This document shows positions 11,969 through 26,576 of a stretch of 64,000 nt of DNA, one piece after another. The notes below the pieces were generated by a model. It ran no database searches. It was not told the DNA's origin and was given only the letters and a program-made list of their open reading frames with translations. Origin of the DNA: Auanema rhodensis (lineage: Eukaryota > Nematoda > Chromadorea > Rhabditida > Rhabditidae); assembly GCA_964057225.1 (NCBI GenBank), contig CAXKVF010000077.1, positions 558,001 through 622,000 of the forward strand, read 5' to 3'. The position numbers were made by a program, and so were the translations under genes. The first letter of the stretch is position 1. Every line of letters begins with the position of its first letter.

Positions 11969-14900
11969 ATACCAAGTGCACATCACGTGTACATTTAATT
12001 AGCATAAATTAAAGTTCACGTAAATTTCAAAGTCATGGTTACCATGAAGCAATATCAATAAAAATTTGTTTTTAGACTAATATGGACATGGGGAATCTAA
12101 TTTTGAAAACCACATCTCTTTATCTTTCACGTGAAGCGAGTTACATACCAAGTGCACATCACGTGTACATTTAATTAGCATAAATTAAAGTTCACGTAAA
12201 TTTCAAAGTCATGGTTACCATGAACCAATATCAATAAAAATTTGTTTTTAGACTAATATGGACATGGGGAATCTAATTTTGAAAACCACATCTCTTTATC
12301 TTTCACGTGAAGCGAGTTACATACCAAGTGCACATCACGTGTACATTTAATTAGCATAAATTAAAGTTCACGTAAATTTCAAAGTCATGGTTACCATGAA
12401 CTAATATCAATAAAAATTTGTTTTTAGACTAATATGGACATGGGGAATCTAATTTTGAAAACCGCATCTCTTTATCTTTCACGTGAAGCGAGTTACATAC
12501 CAAGTGCACATCACGTGTACATTTAATTAGCATAAATTAAAGTTCACGTAAATTTCAAAGTCATGGTTACCATGAACCAATATCAATAAAAATTTGTTTT
12601 TAGACTAATATGGACATGGGGAATCTAATTTTGAAAACCGCATCTCTTTATCTTTCACGTGAAGCGAGTTACATACCAAGTGCACATCACGTGTACATTT
12701 AATTAGCATAAATTAAAGTTCACGTAAATTTCAAAGTCATGGTTACCATGAACCAATATCAATAAAAATTTGTTTTTAGACTAATATGGACATGGGGAAT
12801 CTAATTTTGAAAACCGCATCTCTTTATCTTTCACGTGAAGCGAGTTACATACCAAGTGCACATCACGTGTACATTTAATTAGCATAAATTAAAGTTCACG
12901 TAAATTTCAAAGTCATGGTTACCATGCACCAATATCAATAAAAATTTGTTTTTAGACTAATATGGACATGGGGAATCTAATTTTGAAAACCGCATCTCTT
13001 TATCTTTCACGTGAAGCGAGTTACATACCAAGTGCACATCACGTGTACATTTAATTAGCATAAATTAAAGTTCACGTAAATTTCAAAGTCATGGTTACCA
13101 TGAACCAATATCAATAAAAATTTGTTTTTAGACTAATATGGACATGAGGAATCTAATTTTGAAAACCGCATCTCTTCATCTTTCACGTGAAGCAAGTTAC
13201 ATACCAAGTGCACATCACGTGTACATTTAATTAGCATAAATTAAAGTTCACGTAAATTTCAAAGTCATGGTTACCATGAACCAATATCAATAAAAATTTG
13301 TTTTTAGACTAATATGGACATGGGGAATCTAATTTTGAAAACCGCATCTCTTTATCTTTCACGTGAAGCGAGTTACATACCAAGTGCACATCACGTGTAC
13401 ATTTAATTAGCATAAATTAAAGTTCACGTAAATTTCAAAGTCATGGTTACCATGAACCAATATCAATAAAAATTTGTTTTTAGACTAATATGGACATGGG
13501 GAATCTAATTTTGAAAACCGCATCTCTTTATCTTTCACGTGAAGCGAGTTACATTTCAAGTGCACATCACGTGTACATTTAATTAACATAAATTGAAGTT
13601 CACGTAAATTTCAAAGTCATGGTTACCATGCACCAATATCAATAAAAATTTGTTTTTAGACTAATATGGACATGGGGAATCTAATTTTGAAAACCGCATC
13701 TCTTTATCTTTCACGTGAAGCGAGTTACATACCAAGTGCACATCACGTGTACATTTAATTAGCATAAATTAAAGTTCACGTAAATTTCAAAGTCATGGTT
13801 ACCATGAACCAATATCAATAAAAATTTGTTTTTAGACTAATATGGACATGGGGAATCTAATTTTGAAAACCGCATCTCTTTATCTTTCACGTGAAGCGAG
13901 TTACATACCAAGTGCACATCACGTGTACATTTAATTAGCATAAATTAAAGTTCACGTAAATTTCAAAGTCATGGTTACCATGAACTAATATCAATAAAAA
14001 TTTGTTTTTAGACTAATATGGACATGGGGAATCTAATTTTGAAAACCGCATCTCTTTATCTTTCACGTGAAGCGAGTTACATACCAAGTGCACATCACGT
14101 GTACATTTAATTAGCATAAATTAAAGTTCACGTAAATTTCAAAGTCATGGTTACCATGAAGCAATATCAATAAAAATTTGTTTTTAGACTAATATGGACA
14201 TGGGGAATCTAATTTTGAAAACCGCATCTCTTTATCTTTCACGTGAAGCGAGTTACATACCAAGTGCACATCACGTGTACATTTAATTAGCATAAATTAA
14301 AGTTCACGTAAATTTCAAAGTCATGGTTACCATGAAGCAATATCAATAAAAATTTGTTTTTAGACTAATATGGACATGGGGAATCTAATTTTGAAAACCG
14401 CATCTCTTTATCTTTCACGTGAAGCGAGTTACATACCAAGTGCACATCACGTGTACATTTAATTAGCATAAATTAAAGTTCACGTAAATTTCAAAGTCAT
14501 GGTTACCATGAACTAATATCAATAAAAATTTGTTTTTAGACTAATATGGACATGGGGAATCTAATTTTGAAAACCGCATCTCTTTATCTTTCACGTGAAG
14601 CGAGTTACATACCAAGTGCACATCACGTGTACATTTAATTAGCATAAATTAAAGTTCACGTAAATTTCAAAGTCATGGTTACCATGAACTAATATCAATA
14701 AAAATTTGTTTTTAGACTAATATGGACATGGGGAATCTAATTTTGAAAACCGCATCTCTTTATCTTTCACGTGAAGCGAGTTACATACCAAGTGCACATC
14801 ACGTGTACATTTAATTAGCATAAATTAAAGTTCACGTAAATTTCAAAGTCATGGTTACCATGAACCAATATCAATAAAAATTTGTTTTTAGACTAATATG

Positions 14901-17900
14901 GACATGGGGAATCTAATTTTGAAAACCGCATCTCTTTATCTTTCACGTGAAGCGAGTTACATACCAAGTGCACATCACGTGTACATTTAATTAGCATAAA
15001 TTAAAGTTCACGTAAATTTCAAAGTCATGGTTACCATGAACCAATATCAATAAAAATTTGTTTTTAGACTAATATGGACATGGGGAATCTAATTTTGAAA
15101 ACCGCATCTCTTTATCTTTCACGTGAAGCGAGTTACATACCAAGTGCACATCACGTGTACATTTAATTAGCATAAATTAAAGTTCACGTAAATTTCAAAG
15201 TCATGGTTACCATAAACTAATATCAATAAAAATTTGTTTTTAGACTAATATGGACATGGGGAATCTAATTTTGAAAACCGCATCTCTTTATCTTTCACGT
15301 GAAGCGAGTTACATACCAAGTGCACATCACGTGTACATTTAATTAGCATAAATTAAAGTTCACGTAAATTTCAAAGTCATGGTTACCATGAAGCAATATC
15401 AATAAAAATTTGTTTTTAGACTAATATGGACATGGGGAATCTAATTTTGAAAACCGCATCTCTTTATCTTTCACGTGAAGCGAGTTACATAGCAAGTGCA
15501 CATCACGTGTACATTTAATTAGCATAAATTAAAGTTCACGTAAATTTCAAAGTCATGGTTACCATGAAGCAATATCAATAAAAATTTGTTTTTAGACTAA
15601 TATGGACATGGGGAATCTAATTTTGAAAACCGCATCTCTTTATCTTTCACGTGAAGCGAGTTACATACCAAGTGCACATCACGTGTACATTTAATTAGCA
15701 TAAATTAAAGTTCACGTAAATTTCAAAGTCATGGTTACCATGAAGCAATATCAATAAAAATTTGTTTTTAGACTAATATGGACATGGGGAATCTAATTTT
15801 GAAAACCGCATCTCTTTATCTTTCACGTGAAGCGAGTTACATACCAAGTGCACATCACGTGTACATTTAATTAGCATAAATTAAAGTTCACGTAAATTTC
15901 AAAGTCATGGTTACCATGAACTAATATCAGTAAAAATTTGTTTTTAGACTAATATGGACATGGGGAATCTAATTTTGAAAACCGCATCTCTTTATCTTTC
16001 ACGTGAAGCGAGTTACATACCAAGTGCACATCACGTGTACATTTAATTAGCATAAATTAAAGTTCACGTAAATTTCAAAGTCATGGTTACCATGAACCAA
16101 TATCAATAAAAATTTGTTTTTAGACTAATATGGACATGGGGAATCTAATTTTGAAAACCGCATCTCTTTATCTTTCACGTGAAGCGAGTTACATACCAAG
16201 TGCACATCACGTGTACATTTAATTAGCATAAATTAAAGTTCACGTAAATTTCAAAGTCATGGTTACCATGAACTAATATCAATAAAAATTTGTTTTTAGA
16301 CTAATATGGACATGGGGAATCTAATTTTGAAAACTGCATCTCTTTATCTTTCACGTGAAGCGAGTTACATACCAAGTGCACATCACGTGTACAATTAATT
16401 AGCATAAATTAAAGTTCACGTAAATTTCAAAGTCATGGTTACCATGAAGCAATATCAATAAAAATTTGTTTCTAGACTAATATGGACATGGGGAATCTAA
16501 TTTTGAAAACCGCATCTCTTTATCTTTCACGTGAAGCGAGTTACATACCAAGTGCACATCACGTGTACATTTAATTAGCATAAATTAAAGTTCACGTAAA
16601 TTTCAAAGTCATGGTTACCATGAAGCAATATCAATAAAAATTTGTTTTTAGACTAATATGGACATGGGGAATCTAATTTTGAAAACCACATCTCTTTATC
16701 TTTCACGTGAAGCGAGTTACATACCAAGTGCACATCACGTGTACAATTAATTAGCATAAATTAAAGTTCACGTAAATTTCAAAGTCATGGTTACCATGAA
16801 CCAATATCAATAAAAATTTGTTTTTAGACTAATATGTACATGGGGAATCTAATTTTGAAAACCGCATCTCTTTATCTTTCACGTGAAGCGAGTTACATAC
16901 CAAGTGCACATCACGTGTACATTTAATTAGCATAAATTAAAGTTCACGTAAATTTCAAAGTCATGGTTACCATGCACCAATATCAATAAAAATCTGTTTT
17001 TAGACTAATATGGACATGGGGAATCTAATTTTGAAAACCGCATCTCTTTATCTTTCACGTGAAGCGAGTTACATACCAAGTGCACATCACGTGTACATTT
17101 AATTAGCATAAATTAAAGTTCACGTAAATTTCAAAGTCATGGTTACCATGAACCAATATCAATAAAAATTTGTTTTTAGACTAATATGGACATGGGGAAT
17201 CTAATTTTGAAAACCGCATCTCTTTATCTTTCACGTGAAGCGAGTTACATACCAAGTGCACATCACGTGTACATTTAATTAGCATAAATTAAAGTTCACG
17301 TAAATTTCAAAGTCATGGTTACCATGCACCAATATCAATAAAAATTTGTTTTTAGACTAATATGAACATGGGGAATCTAATTTTGAAAACCGCATCTCTT
17401 TATCTTTCACGTGAAGCGAGTTACATACCAAGTGCACATCACGTGTACATTTAATTAGCATAAATTAAAGTTCACGTAAATTTCAAAGTCATGGTTACCA
17501 TGAAGCAATATCAATAAAAATTTGTTTTTAGACTAATATGGACATGGGGAATCTAATTTTGAAAACCACATCTCTTTATCTCTCACGTGAAGCGAGTTAC
17601 ATACCAAGTGCACATCACGTGTACATTTAATTAGCATAAATTAAAGTTCACGTAAATTTCAAAGTCATGGTTACCATGAACCAATATCAATAAAAATTTG
17701 TTTTTAGACTAATATGGACATGGGGAATCTAATTTTGAAAACCGCATCTCTTTATCTTTCACGTGAAGCGAGTTACATACCAAGTGCACATCACGTGTAC
17801 ATTTAATTAGCATAAATTAAAGTTCACGTAAATTTCAAAGTCATGGTTACCATGAACTAATATCAATAAAAATTTGTTTTTAGACTAATATGGACATGGG

Positions 17901-20900
17901 GAATCTAATTTTGAAAACCGCATCTCTTTATCTTTCACGTGAAGCGAGTTACATACCAAGTGCACATCACGTGTACATTTAATTAGCATAAATTAAAGTT
18001 CACGTAAATTTCAAAGTCATGGTTACCATGAACCAATATCAATAAAAATTTGTTTTTAGACTAATATGGACATGGGGAATCTAATTTTGAAAACCACATC
18101 TCTTTATCTCTCACGTGAAGCGAGTTACATACCAAGTGCACATCACGTGTACATTTAATTAGCATAAATTAAAGTTCACGTAAATTTCAAAGTCATGGTT
18201 ACCATGAACCAATATCAATAAAAATTTGTTTTTAGACTAATATGGACATGGGGAATCTAATTTTGAAAACCGCATCTCTTTATCTTTCACGTGAAGCGAG
18301 TTACATACCAAGTGCACATCACGTGTACATTTAATTAGCATAAATTAAAGTTCACGTAAATTTCAAAGTCATGGTTACCATGAACTAATATCAATAAAAA
18401 TTTGTTTTTAGACTAATATGGACATGGGGAATCTAATTTTGAAAACCGCATCTCTTTATCTTTCACGTGAAGCGAGTTACATACCAAGTGCACATCACGT
18501 GTACATTTAATTAGCATAAATTAAAGTTCACGTAAATTTCAAAGTCATGGTTACCATGAACCAATATCAATAAAAATTTGTTTTTAGACTAATATGGACA
18601 TGGGGAATCTAATTTTGAAAACCGCATCTCTTTATCTTTCACGTGAAGCGAGTTACATACCAAGTGCACATCACGTGTACATTTAATTAGCATAATTTAA
18701 AGTTCACGTAAATTTCAAAGTCATGGTTACCATGCACCAATATCAATAAAAATTTGTTTTTAGACTAATATGAACATGGGGAATCTAATTTTGAAAACCG
18801 CATCTCTTTATCTTTCACGTGAAGCGAGTTACATACCAAGTGCACATCACGTGTACATTTAATTAGCATAAATTAAAGTTCACGTAAATTTCAAAGTCAT
18901 GGTTACCATGAACCAATATCAATAAAAATTTGTTTTTAGACTAATATGGACATGGGGAATCTAATTTTGAAAACCGCATCTCTATATCTTTCACGTGAAG
19001 CGAGTTACATACCAAGTGCACATCACGTGTACATTTAATTAGCATAAATTAAAGTTCACGTAAATTTCAAAGTCATGGTTACCATGCACCAATATCAATA
19101 AAAATTTGTTTTTAGACTAATATGGACATGGGGAATCTAATTTTGAAAACCGCATCTCTTTATCTTTCACGTGAAGCGAGTTACATACCAAGTGCACATC
19201 ACGTGTACATTTAATTAGCATAAATTAAAGTTCACGTAAATTTCAAAGTCATGGTTACCATGAACCAATATCAATAAAAATTTGTTTTTAGACTAATATG
19301 GACATGAGGAATCTAATTTTGAAAACCGCATCTCTTTATCTTTCACGTGAAGCGAGTTACATACCAAGTGCACATCACGTGTACATTTAATTAGCATAAA
19401 TTAAAGTTCACGTAAATTTCAAAGTCATGGTTACCATGAACCAATATCAATAAAAATTTGTTTTTAGACTAATATGGACATGGGGAATCTAATTTTGAAA
19501 ACCGCATCTCTTTATCTTTCACGTGAAGCGAGTTACATACCAAGTGCACATCACGTGTACATTTAATTAGCATAAATTAAAGTTCACGTAAATTTCAAAG
19601 TCATGGTTACCATGAACCAATATCAATAAAAATTTGTTTTTAGACTAATATGGACATGGGGAATCTAATTTTGAAAACCGCATCTCTTTATCTTTCACGT
19701 GAAGCGAGTTACATACCAAGTGCACATCACGTGTACATTTAATTAGCATAAATTAAAGTTCACGTAAATTTCAAAGTCATGGTTACCATGAACCAATATC
19801 AATAAAAATTTGTTTTTAGACTAATATGGACATGGGGAATCTAATTTTGAAAACCGCATCTCTTTATCTTTCACGTGAAGCGAGTTACATACCAAGTGCA
19901 CATCACGTGTACATTTAATTAGCATAAATTAAAGTTCACGTAAACTTCAAAGTCATGGTTACCATGCACCAATATCAATAAAAATTTGTTTTTAGACTAA
20001 TATGGACATGGGGAATCTAATTTTGAAAACCGCATCTCTTTATCTTTCACGTGAAGCGAGTTACATACCAAGTGCACATCACGTGTACATTTAATTAGCA
20101 TAAATTAAAGTTCACGTAAATTTCAAAGTCATGGTTACCATGAACTAATATCAATAAAAATTTGTGTTAAGACTAATATGGACATGGGGAATCTAATTTT
20201 GAAAACCGCATCTCTTTATCTTTCACGTGAAGCGAGTTACATACCAAGTGCACATCACGTGTACATTTAATTAGCATAATTTAAAGTTCACGTAAATTTC
20301 AAAGTCATGGTTACCATGCACCAATATCAATAAAAATTTGTTTTTAGACTAATATGAACATGGGGAATCTAATTTTGAAAACCGCATCTCTTTATCTTTC
20401 ACGTGAAGCGAGTTACATACCAAGTGCACATCACGTGTACATTTAATTAGCATAAATTAAAGTTCACGTAAATTTCAAAGTCATGGTTACCATGCACCAA
20501 TATCAATAAAAATTTGTTTTTAGACTAATATGGACATGGGGAATCTAATTTTGGAAACCGCATCTCTTTATCTTTCACGTGAAGCGAGTTACATACCAAG
20601 TGCACATCACGTGTACAATTAATTAGCATAAATTAAAGTTCACGTAAATTTCAAAGTCATGGTTACCATGAAGCAATATCAATAAAAATTTGTTTTTAGA
20701 CTAATATGGACATGGGGAATCTAATTTTGAAAACCGCATCTCTTTATCTTTCACGTGAAGCGAGTTACATACCAAGTGCACATCACGTGTACATTTAATT
20801 AGCATAAATTAAAGTTCACGTAAACTTCAAAGTCATGGTTACCATGCACCAATATCAATAAAAATTTGTTTTTAGACTAATATGGACATGGGGAATCTAA

Positions 20901-21120
20901 TTTTGAAAACCGCATCTCTTTATCTTTCACGTGAAGCGAGTTACATACCAAGTGCACATCACGTGTACATTTAATTAGCATAAATTAAAGTTCACGTAAA
21001 TTTCAAAGTCATGGTTACCATGAAGCAATATCAATAAAAATTTGTTTTTAGACTAATATGGACATGGGGAATCTAATATTGAAAACCACATCTCTTTATC
21101 TTTCACGTGAAGCGAGTTAC
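11969..21120 (+). repeat. Irregular, more diverged monomers (M69-M120)
   Basis: I could not find a long duplicated block here. Private substitutions are more frequent: M78 (13553) carries A3T, C4T, G34A and A43G, M89 (15489) has C4G, M96 (16721) has G117T, M97 has T98C, and M115 (20065) has T102G with T105A. Type G runs occur at 14081-14432 and 15313-15840. This looks like an older, less recently homogenised stretch flanked by recently amplified blocks. Confidence 0.55.
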
Positions 21121-24100
21121 ATACCAAGTGCACATCACGTGTACATTTAATTAGCATAAATTAAAGTTCACGTAAATTTCAAAGTCATGGTTACCATGAA
21201 CCAATATCAATAAAAATTTGTTTTTAGACTAATATGGACATGGGGAATCTAATTTTGAAAACCGCATCTCTTTATCTTTCACGTGAAGCGAGTTACATAC
21301 CAAGTGCACATCACGTGTACATTTAATTAGCATAAATTAAAGTTCACGTAAATTTCAAAGTCATGGTTACCATGAACTAATATCAATAAAAATTTGTTTT
21401 TAGACTAATATGGACATGGGGAATCTAATTTTGAAAACCGCATCTCTTTATCTTTCACGTGAAGCGAGTTACATACCAAGTGCACATCACGTGTACATTT
21501 AATTAGCATAAATTAAAGTTCACGTAAATTTCAAAGTCATGGTTACCATGAACCAATATCAATGAAAATTTGTTTTTAGACTAATATGGACATGGGGAAT
21601 CTAATTTTGAAAACCGCATCTCTTTATCTTTCACGTGAAGCGAGTTACATACCAAGTGCACATCACGTGTACATTTAATTAGCATAAATTAAAGTTCACG
21701 TAAATTTCAAAGTCATGGTTACCATGAACCAATATCAATAAAAATTTGTTTTTAGACTAATATGGACATGAGGAATCTAATTTTGAAAACCGCATCTCTT
21801 TATCTTTCACGTGAAGCGAGTTACATACCAAGTGCACATCACGTGTACATTTAATTAGCATAATTTAAAGTTCACGTAAATTTCAAAGTCATGGTTACCA
21901 TGCACCAATATCAATAAAAATTTGTTTTTAGACTAATATGAACATGGGGAATCTAATTTTGAAAACCACATCTCTTTATCTTTCACGTGAAGCGAGTTAC
22001 ATACCAAGTGCACATCACGTGTACATTTAATTAGCATAAATTAAAGTTCACGTAAATTTCAAAGTCATGGTTACCATGCACCAATATCAATAAAAATTTG
22101 TTTTTAGACTAATATGGACATGGGGAATCTAATTTTGAAAACCGCATCTCTTTATCTTTCACGTGAAGCGAGTTACATACCAAGTGCACATCACGTGTAC
22201 ATTTAATTAGCATAAATTAAAGTTCACGTAAACTTCAAAGTCATGGTTACCATGCACCAATATCAATAAAAATTTGTTTTTAGACTAATATGGACATGGG
22301 GAATCTAATTTTGAAAACCGCATCTCTTTATCTTTCACGTGAAGCGAGTTACATACCAAGTGCACATCACGTGTACATTTAATTAGCATAAATTAAAGTT
22401 CACGTAAACTTCAAAGTCATGGTTACCATGCACCAATATCAATAAAAATTTGTTTTTAGACTAATATGGACATGGGGAATCTAATTTTGAAAACCGCATC
22501 TCTTTATCTTTCACGTGAAGCGAGTTACATACCAAGTGCACATCACGTGTACAATTAATTAGCATAAATTAAAGTTCACGTAAATTTCAAAGTCATGGTT
22601 ACCATGAAGCAATATCAATAAAAATTTGTTTCTAGACTAATATGGACATGGGGAATCTAATTTTGAAAACCGCATCTCTTTATCTTTCACGTGAAGCGAG
22701 TTACATACCAAGTGCACATCACGTGTACATTTAATTAGCATAAATTAAAGTTCACGTAAATTTCAAAGTCATGGTTACCATGAACTAATATCAATAAAAA
22801 TTTGTTTTTAGACTAATATGGACATGGGGAATCTAATTTTGAAAACCGCATCTCTTTATCTTTCACGTGAAGCGAGTTACATACCAAGTGCACATCACGT
22901 GTACATTTAATTAGCATAAATTAAAGTTCACGTAAATTTCAAAGTCATGGTTACCATGAACCAATATCAATAAAAATTTGTTTTTAGACTAATATGGACA
23001 TGGGGAATCTAATTTTGAAAACCGCATCTCTTTATCTTTCACGTGAAGCGAGTTACATACCAAGTGCACATCACGTGTACATTTAATTAGCATAAATTAA
23101 AGTTCACGTAAATTTCAAAGTCATGGTTACCATGAACTAATATCAATAAAAATTTGTTTTTAGACTAATATGGACATGGGGAATTTAATTTTGAAAACCG
23201 CATCTCTTTATCTTTCACGTGAAGCGAGTTACATACCAAGTGCACATCACGTGTACAATTAATTAGCATAAATTAAAGTTCACGTAAATTTCAAAGTCAT
23301 GGTTACCATGAAGCAATATCAATAAAAATTTGTTTTTAGACTAATATGGACATGGGGAATCTAATTTTGAAAACCGCATCTCTTTATCTTTCACGTGAAG
23401 CGAGTTACATACCAAGTGCACATCACGTGTACATTTAATTAGCATAAATTAAAGTTCACGTAAATTTCAAAGTCATGGTTACCATGAACTAATATCAATA
23501 AAAATTTGTTTTTAGACTAATATGGACATGGGGAATCTAATTTTGAAAACCGCATCTCTTTATCTTTCACGTGAAGCGAGTTACATACCAAGTGCACATC
23601 ACGTGTACATTTAATTAGCATAAATTAAAGTTCACGTAAATTTCAAAGTCATGGTTACCATGAAGCAATATCAATAAAAATTTGTTTTTAGACTAATATG
23701 GACATGGGGAATCTAATTTTGAAAACCACATCTCTTTATCTTTCACGTGAAGCGAGTTACATACCAAGTGCACATCACGTGTACATTTAATTAGCATAAA
23801 TTAAAGTTCACGTAAATTTCAAAGTCATGGTTACCATGAACCAATATCAATAAAAATTTGTTTTTAGACTAATATGGACATGGGGAATCTAATTTTGAAA
23901 ACCACATCTCTTTATCTTTCACGTGAAGCGAGTTACATACCAAGTGCACATCACGTGTACATTTAATTAGCATAAATTAAAGTTCACGTAAATTTCAAAG
24001 TCATGGTTACCATGAACCAATATCAATAAAAATTTGTTTTTAGACTAATATGGACATGGGGAATCTAATTTTGAAAACCGCATCTCTTTATCTTTCACGT

Positions 24101-26576
24101 GAAGCGAGTTACATACCAAGTGCACATCACGTGTACATTTAATTAGCATAAATTAAAGTTCACGTAAATTTCAAAGTCATGGTTACCATGAACTAATATC
24201 AATAAAAATTTGTTTTTAGACTAATATGGACATGGGGAATCTAATTTTGAAAACCGCATCTCTTTATCTTTCACGTGAAGCGAGTTACATACCAAGTGCA
24301 CATCACGTGTACATTTAATTAGCATAAATTAAAGTTCACGTAAATTTCAAAGTCATGGTTACCATGAACCAATATCAATGAAAATTTGTTTTTAGACTAA
24401 TATGGACATGGGGAATCTAATTTTGAAAACCGCATCTCTTTATCTTTCACGTGAAGCGAGTTACATACCAAGTGCACATCACGTGTACATTTAATTAGCA
24501 TAAATTAAAGTTCACGTAAATTTCAAAGTCATGGTTACCATGAACCAATATCAATAAAAATTTGTTTTTAGACTAATATGGACATGAGGAATCTAATTTT
24601 GAAAACCGCATCTCTTTATCTTTCACGTGAAGCGAGTTACATACCAAGTGCACATCACGTGTACATTTAATTAGCATAATTTAAAGTTCACGTAAATTTC
24701 AAAGTCATGGTTACCATGCACCAATATCAATAAAAATTTGTTTTTAGACTAATATGAACATGGGGAATCTAATTTTGAAAACCGCATCTCTTTATCTTTC
24801 ACGTGAAGCGAGTTACATACCAAGTGCACATCACGTGTACATTTAATTAGCATAAATTAAAGTTCACGTAAATTTCAAAGTCATGGTTACCATGCACCAA
24901 TATCAATAAAAATTTGTTTTTAGACTAATATGGACATGGGGAATCTAATTTTGAAAACCGCATCTCTTTATCTTTCACGTGAAGCGAGTTACATACCAAG
25001 TGCACATCACGTGTACATTTAATTAGCATAAATTAAAGTTCACGTAAACTTCAAAGTCATGGTTACCATGCACCAATATCAATAAAAATTTGTTTTTAGA
25101 CTAATATGGACATGGGGAATCTAATTTTGAAAACCGCATCTCTTTATCTTTCACGTGAAGCGAGTTACATACCAAGTGCACATCACGTGTACATTTAATT
25201 AGCATAAATTAAAGTTCACGTAAACTTCAAAGTCATGGTTACCATGCACCAATATCAATAAAAATTTGTTTTTAGACTAATATGGACATGGGGAATCTAA
25301 TTTTGAAAACCGCATCTCTTTATCTTTCACGTGAAGCGAGTTACATACCAAGTGCACATCACGTGTACAATTAATTAGCATAAATTAAAGTTCACGTAAA
25401 TTTCAAAGTCATGGTTACCATGAAGCAATATCAATAAAAATTTGTTTCTAGACTAATATGGACATGGGGAATCTAATTTTGAAAACCGCATCTCTTTATC
25501 TTTCACGTGAAGCGAGTTACATACCAAGTGCACATCACGTGTACATTTAATTAGCATAAATTAAAGTTCACGTAAATTTCAAAGTCATGGTTACCATGAA
25601 CTAATATCAATAAAAATTTGTTTTTAGACTAATATGGACATGGGGAATCTAATTTTGAAAACCGCATCTCTTTATCTTTCACGTGAAGCGAGTTACATAC
25701 CAAGTGCACATCACGTGTACATTTAATTAGCATAAATTAAAGTTCACGTAAATTTCAAAGTCATGGTTACCATGAACCAATATCAATAAAAATTTGTTTT
25801 TAGACTAATATGGACATGGGGAATCTAATTTTGAAAACCGCATCTCTTTATCTTTCACGTGAAGCGAGTTACATACCAAGTGCACATCACGTGTACATTT
25901 AATTAGCATAAATTAAAGTTCACGTAAATTTCAAAGTCATGGTTACCATGAACTAATATCAATAAAAATTTGTTTTTAGACTAATATGGACATGGGGAAT
26001 TTAATTTTGAAAACCGCATCTCTTTATCTTTCACGTGAAGCGAGTTACATACCAAGTGCACATCACGTGTACAATTAATTAGCATAAATTAAAGTTCACG
26101 TAAATTTCAAAGTCATGGTTACCATGAAGCAATATCAATAAAAATTTGTTTTTAGACTAATATGGACATGGGGAATCTAATTTTGAAAACCGCATCTCTT
26201 TATCTTTCACGTGAAGCGAGTTACATACCAAGTGCACATCACGTGTACATTTAATTAGCATAAATTAAAGTTCACGTAAATTTCAAAGTCATGGTTACCA
26301 TGAACTAATATCAATAAAAATTTGTTTTTAGACTAATATGGACATGGGGAATCTAATTTTGAAAACCGCATCTCTTTATCTTTCACGTGAAGCGAGTTAC
26401 ATACCAAGTGCACATCACGTGTACATTTAATTAGCATAAATTAAAGTTCACGTAAATTTCAAAGTCATGGTTACCATGAAGCAATATCAATAAAAATTTG
26501 TTTTTAGACTAATATGGACATGGGGAATCTAATTTTGAAAACCACATCTCTTTATCTTTCACGTGAAGCGAGTTAC
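21121..26576 (+). repeat. 15-monomer segment duplicated at 2816-bp offset
   Basis: M121-M135 (21121-23760) and M137-M151 (23937-26576) match in order: A, T, A with A92G, A with G123A, C with A40T/G117A, C, two C with T57C, G with T26A/T104C, T, A, T with C129T, G with T26A, T, G with G144A. The offset is 16 monomers; for example the C129T mark lies at about 23184 and 26000. One extra A monomer with G144A (M136) sits between the copies. The clear difference is G144A in M125 but not in M141. Confidence 0.87.
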
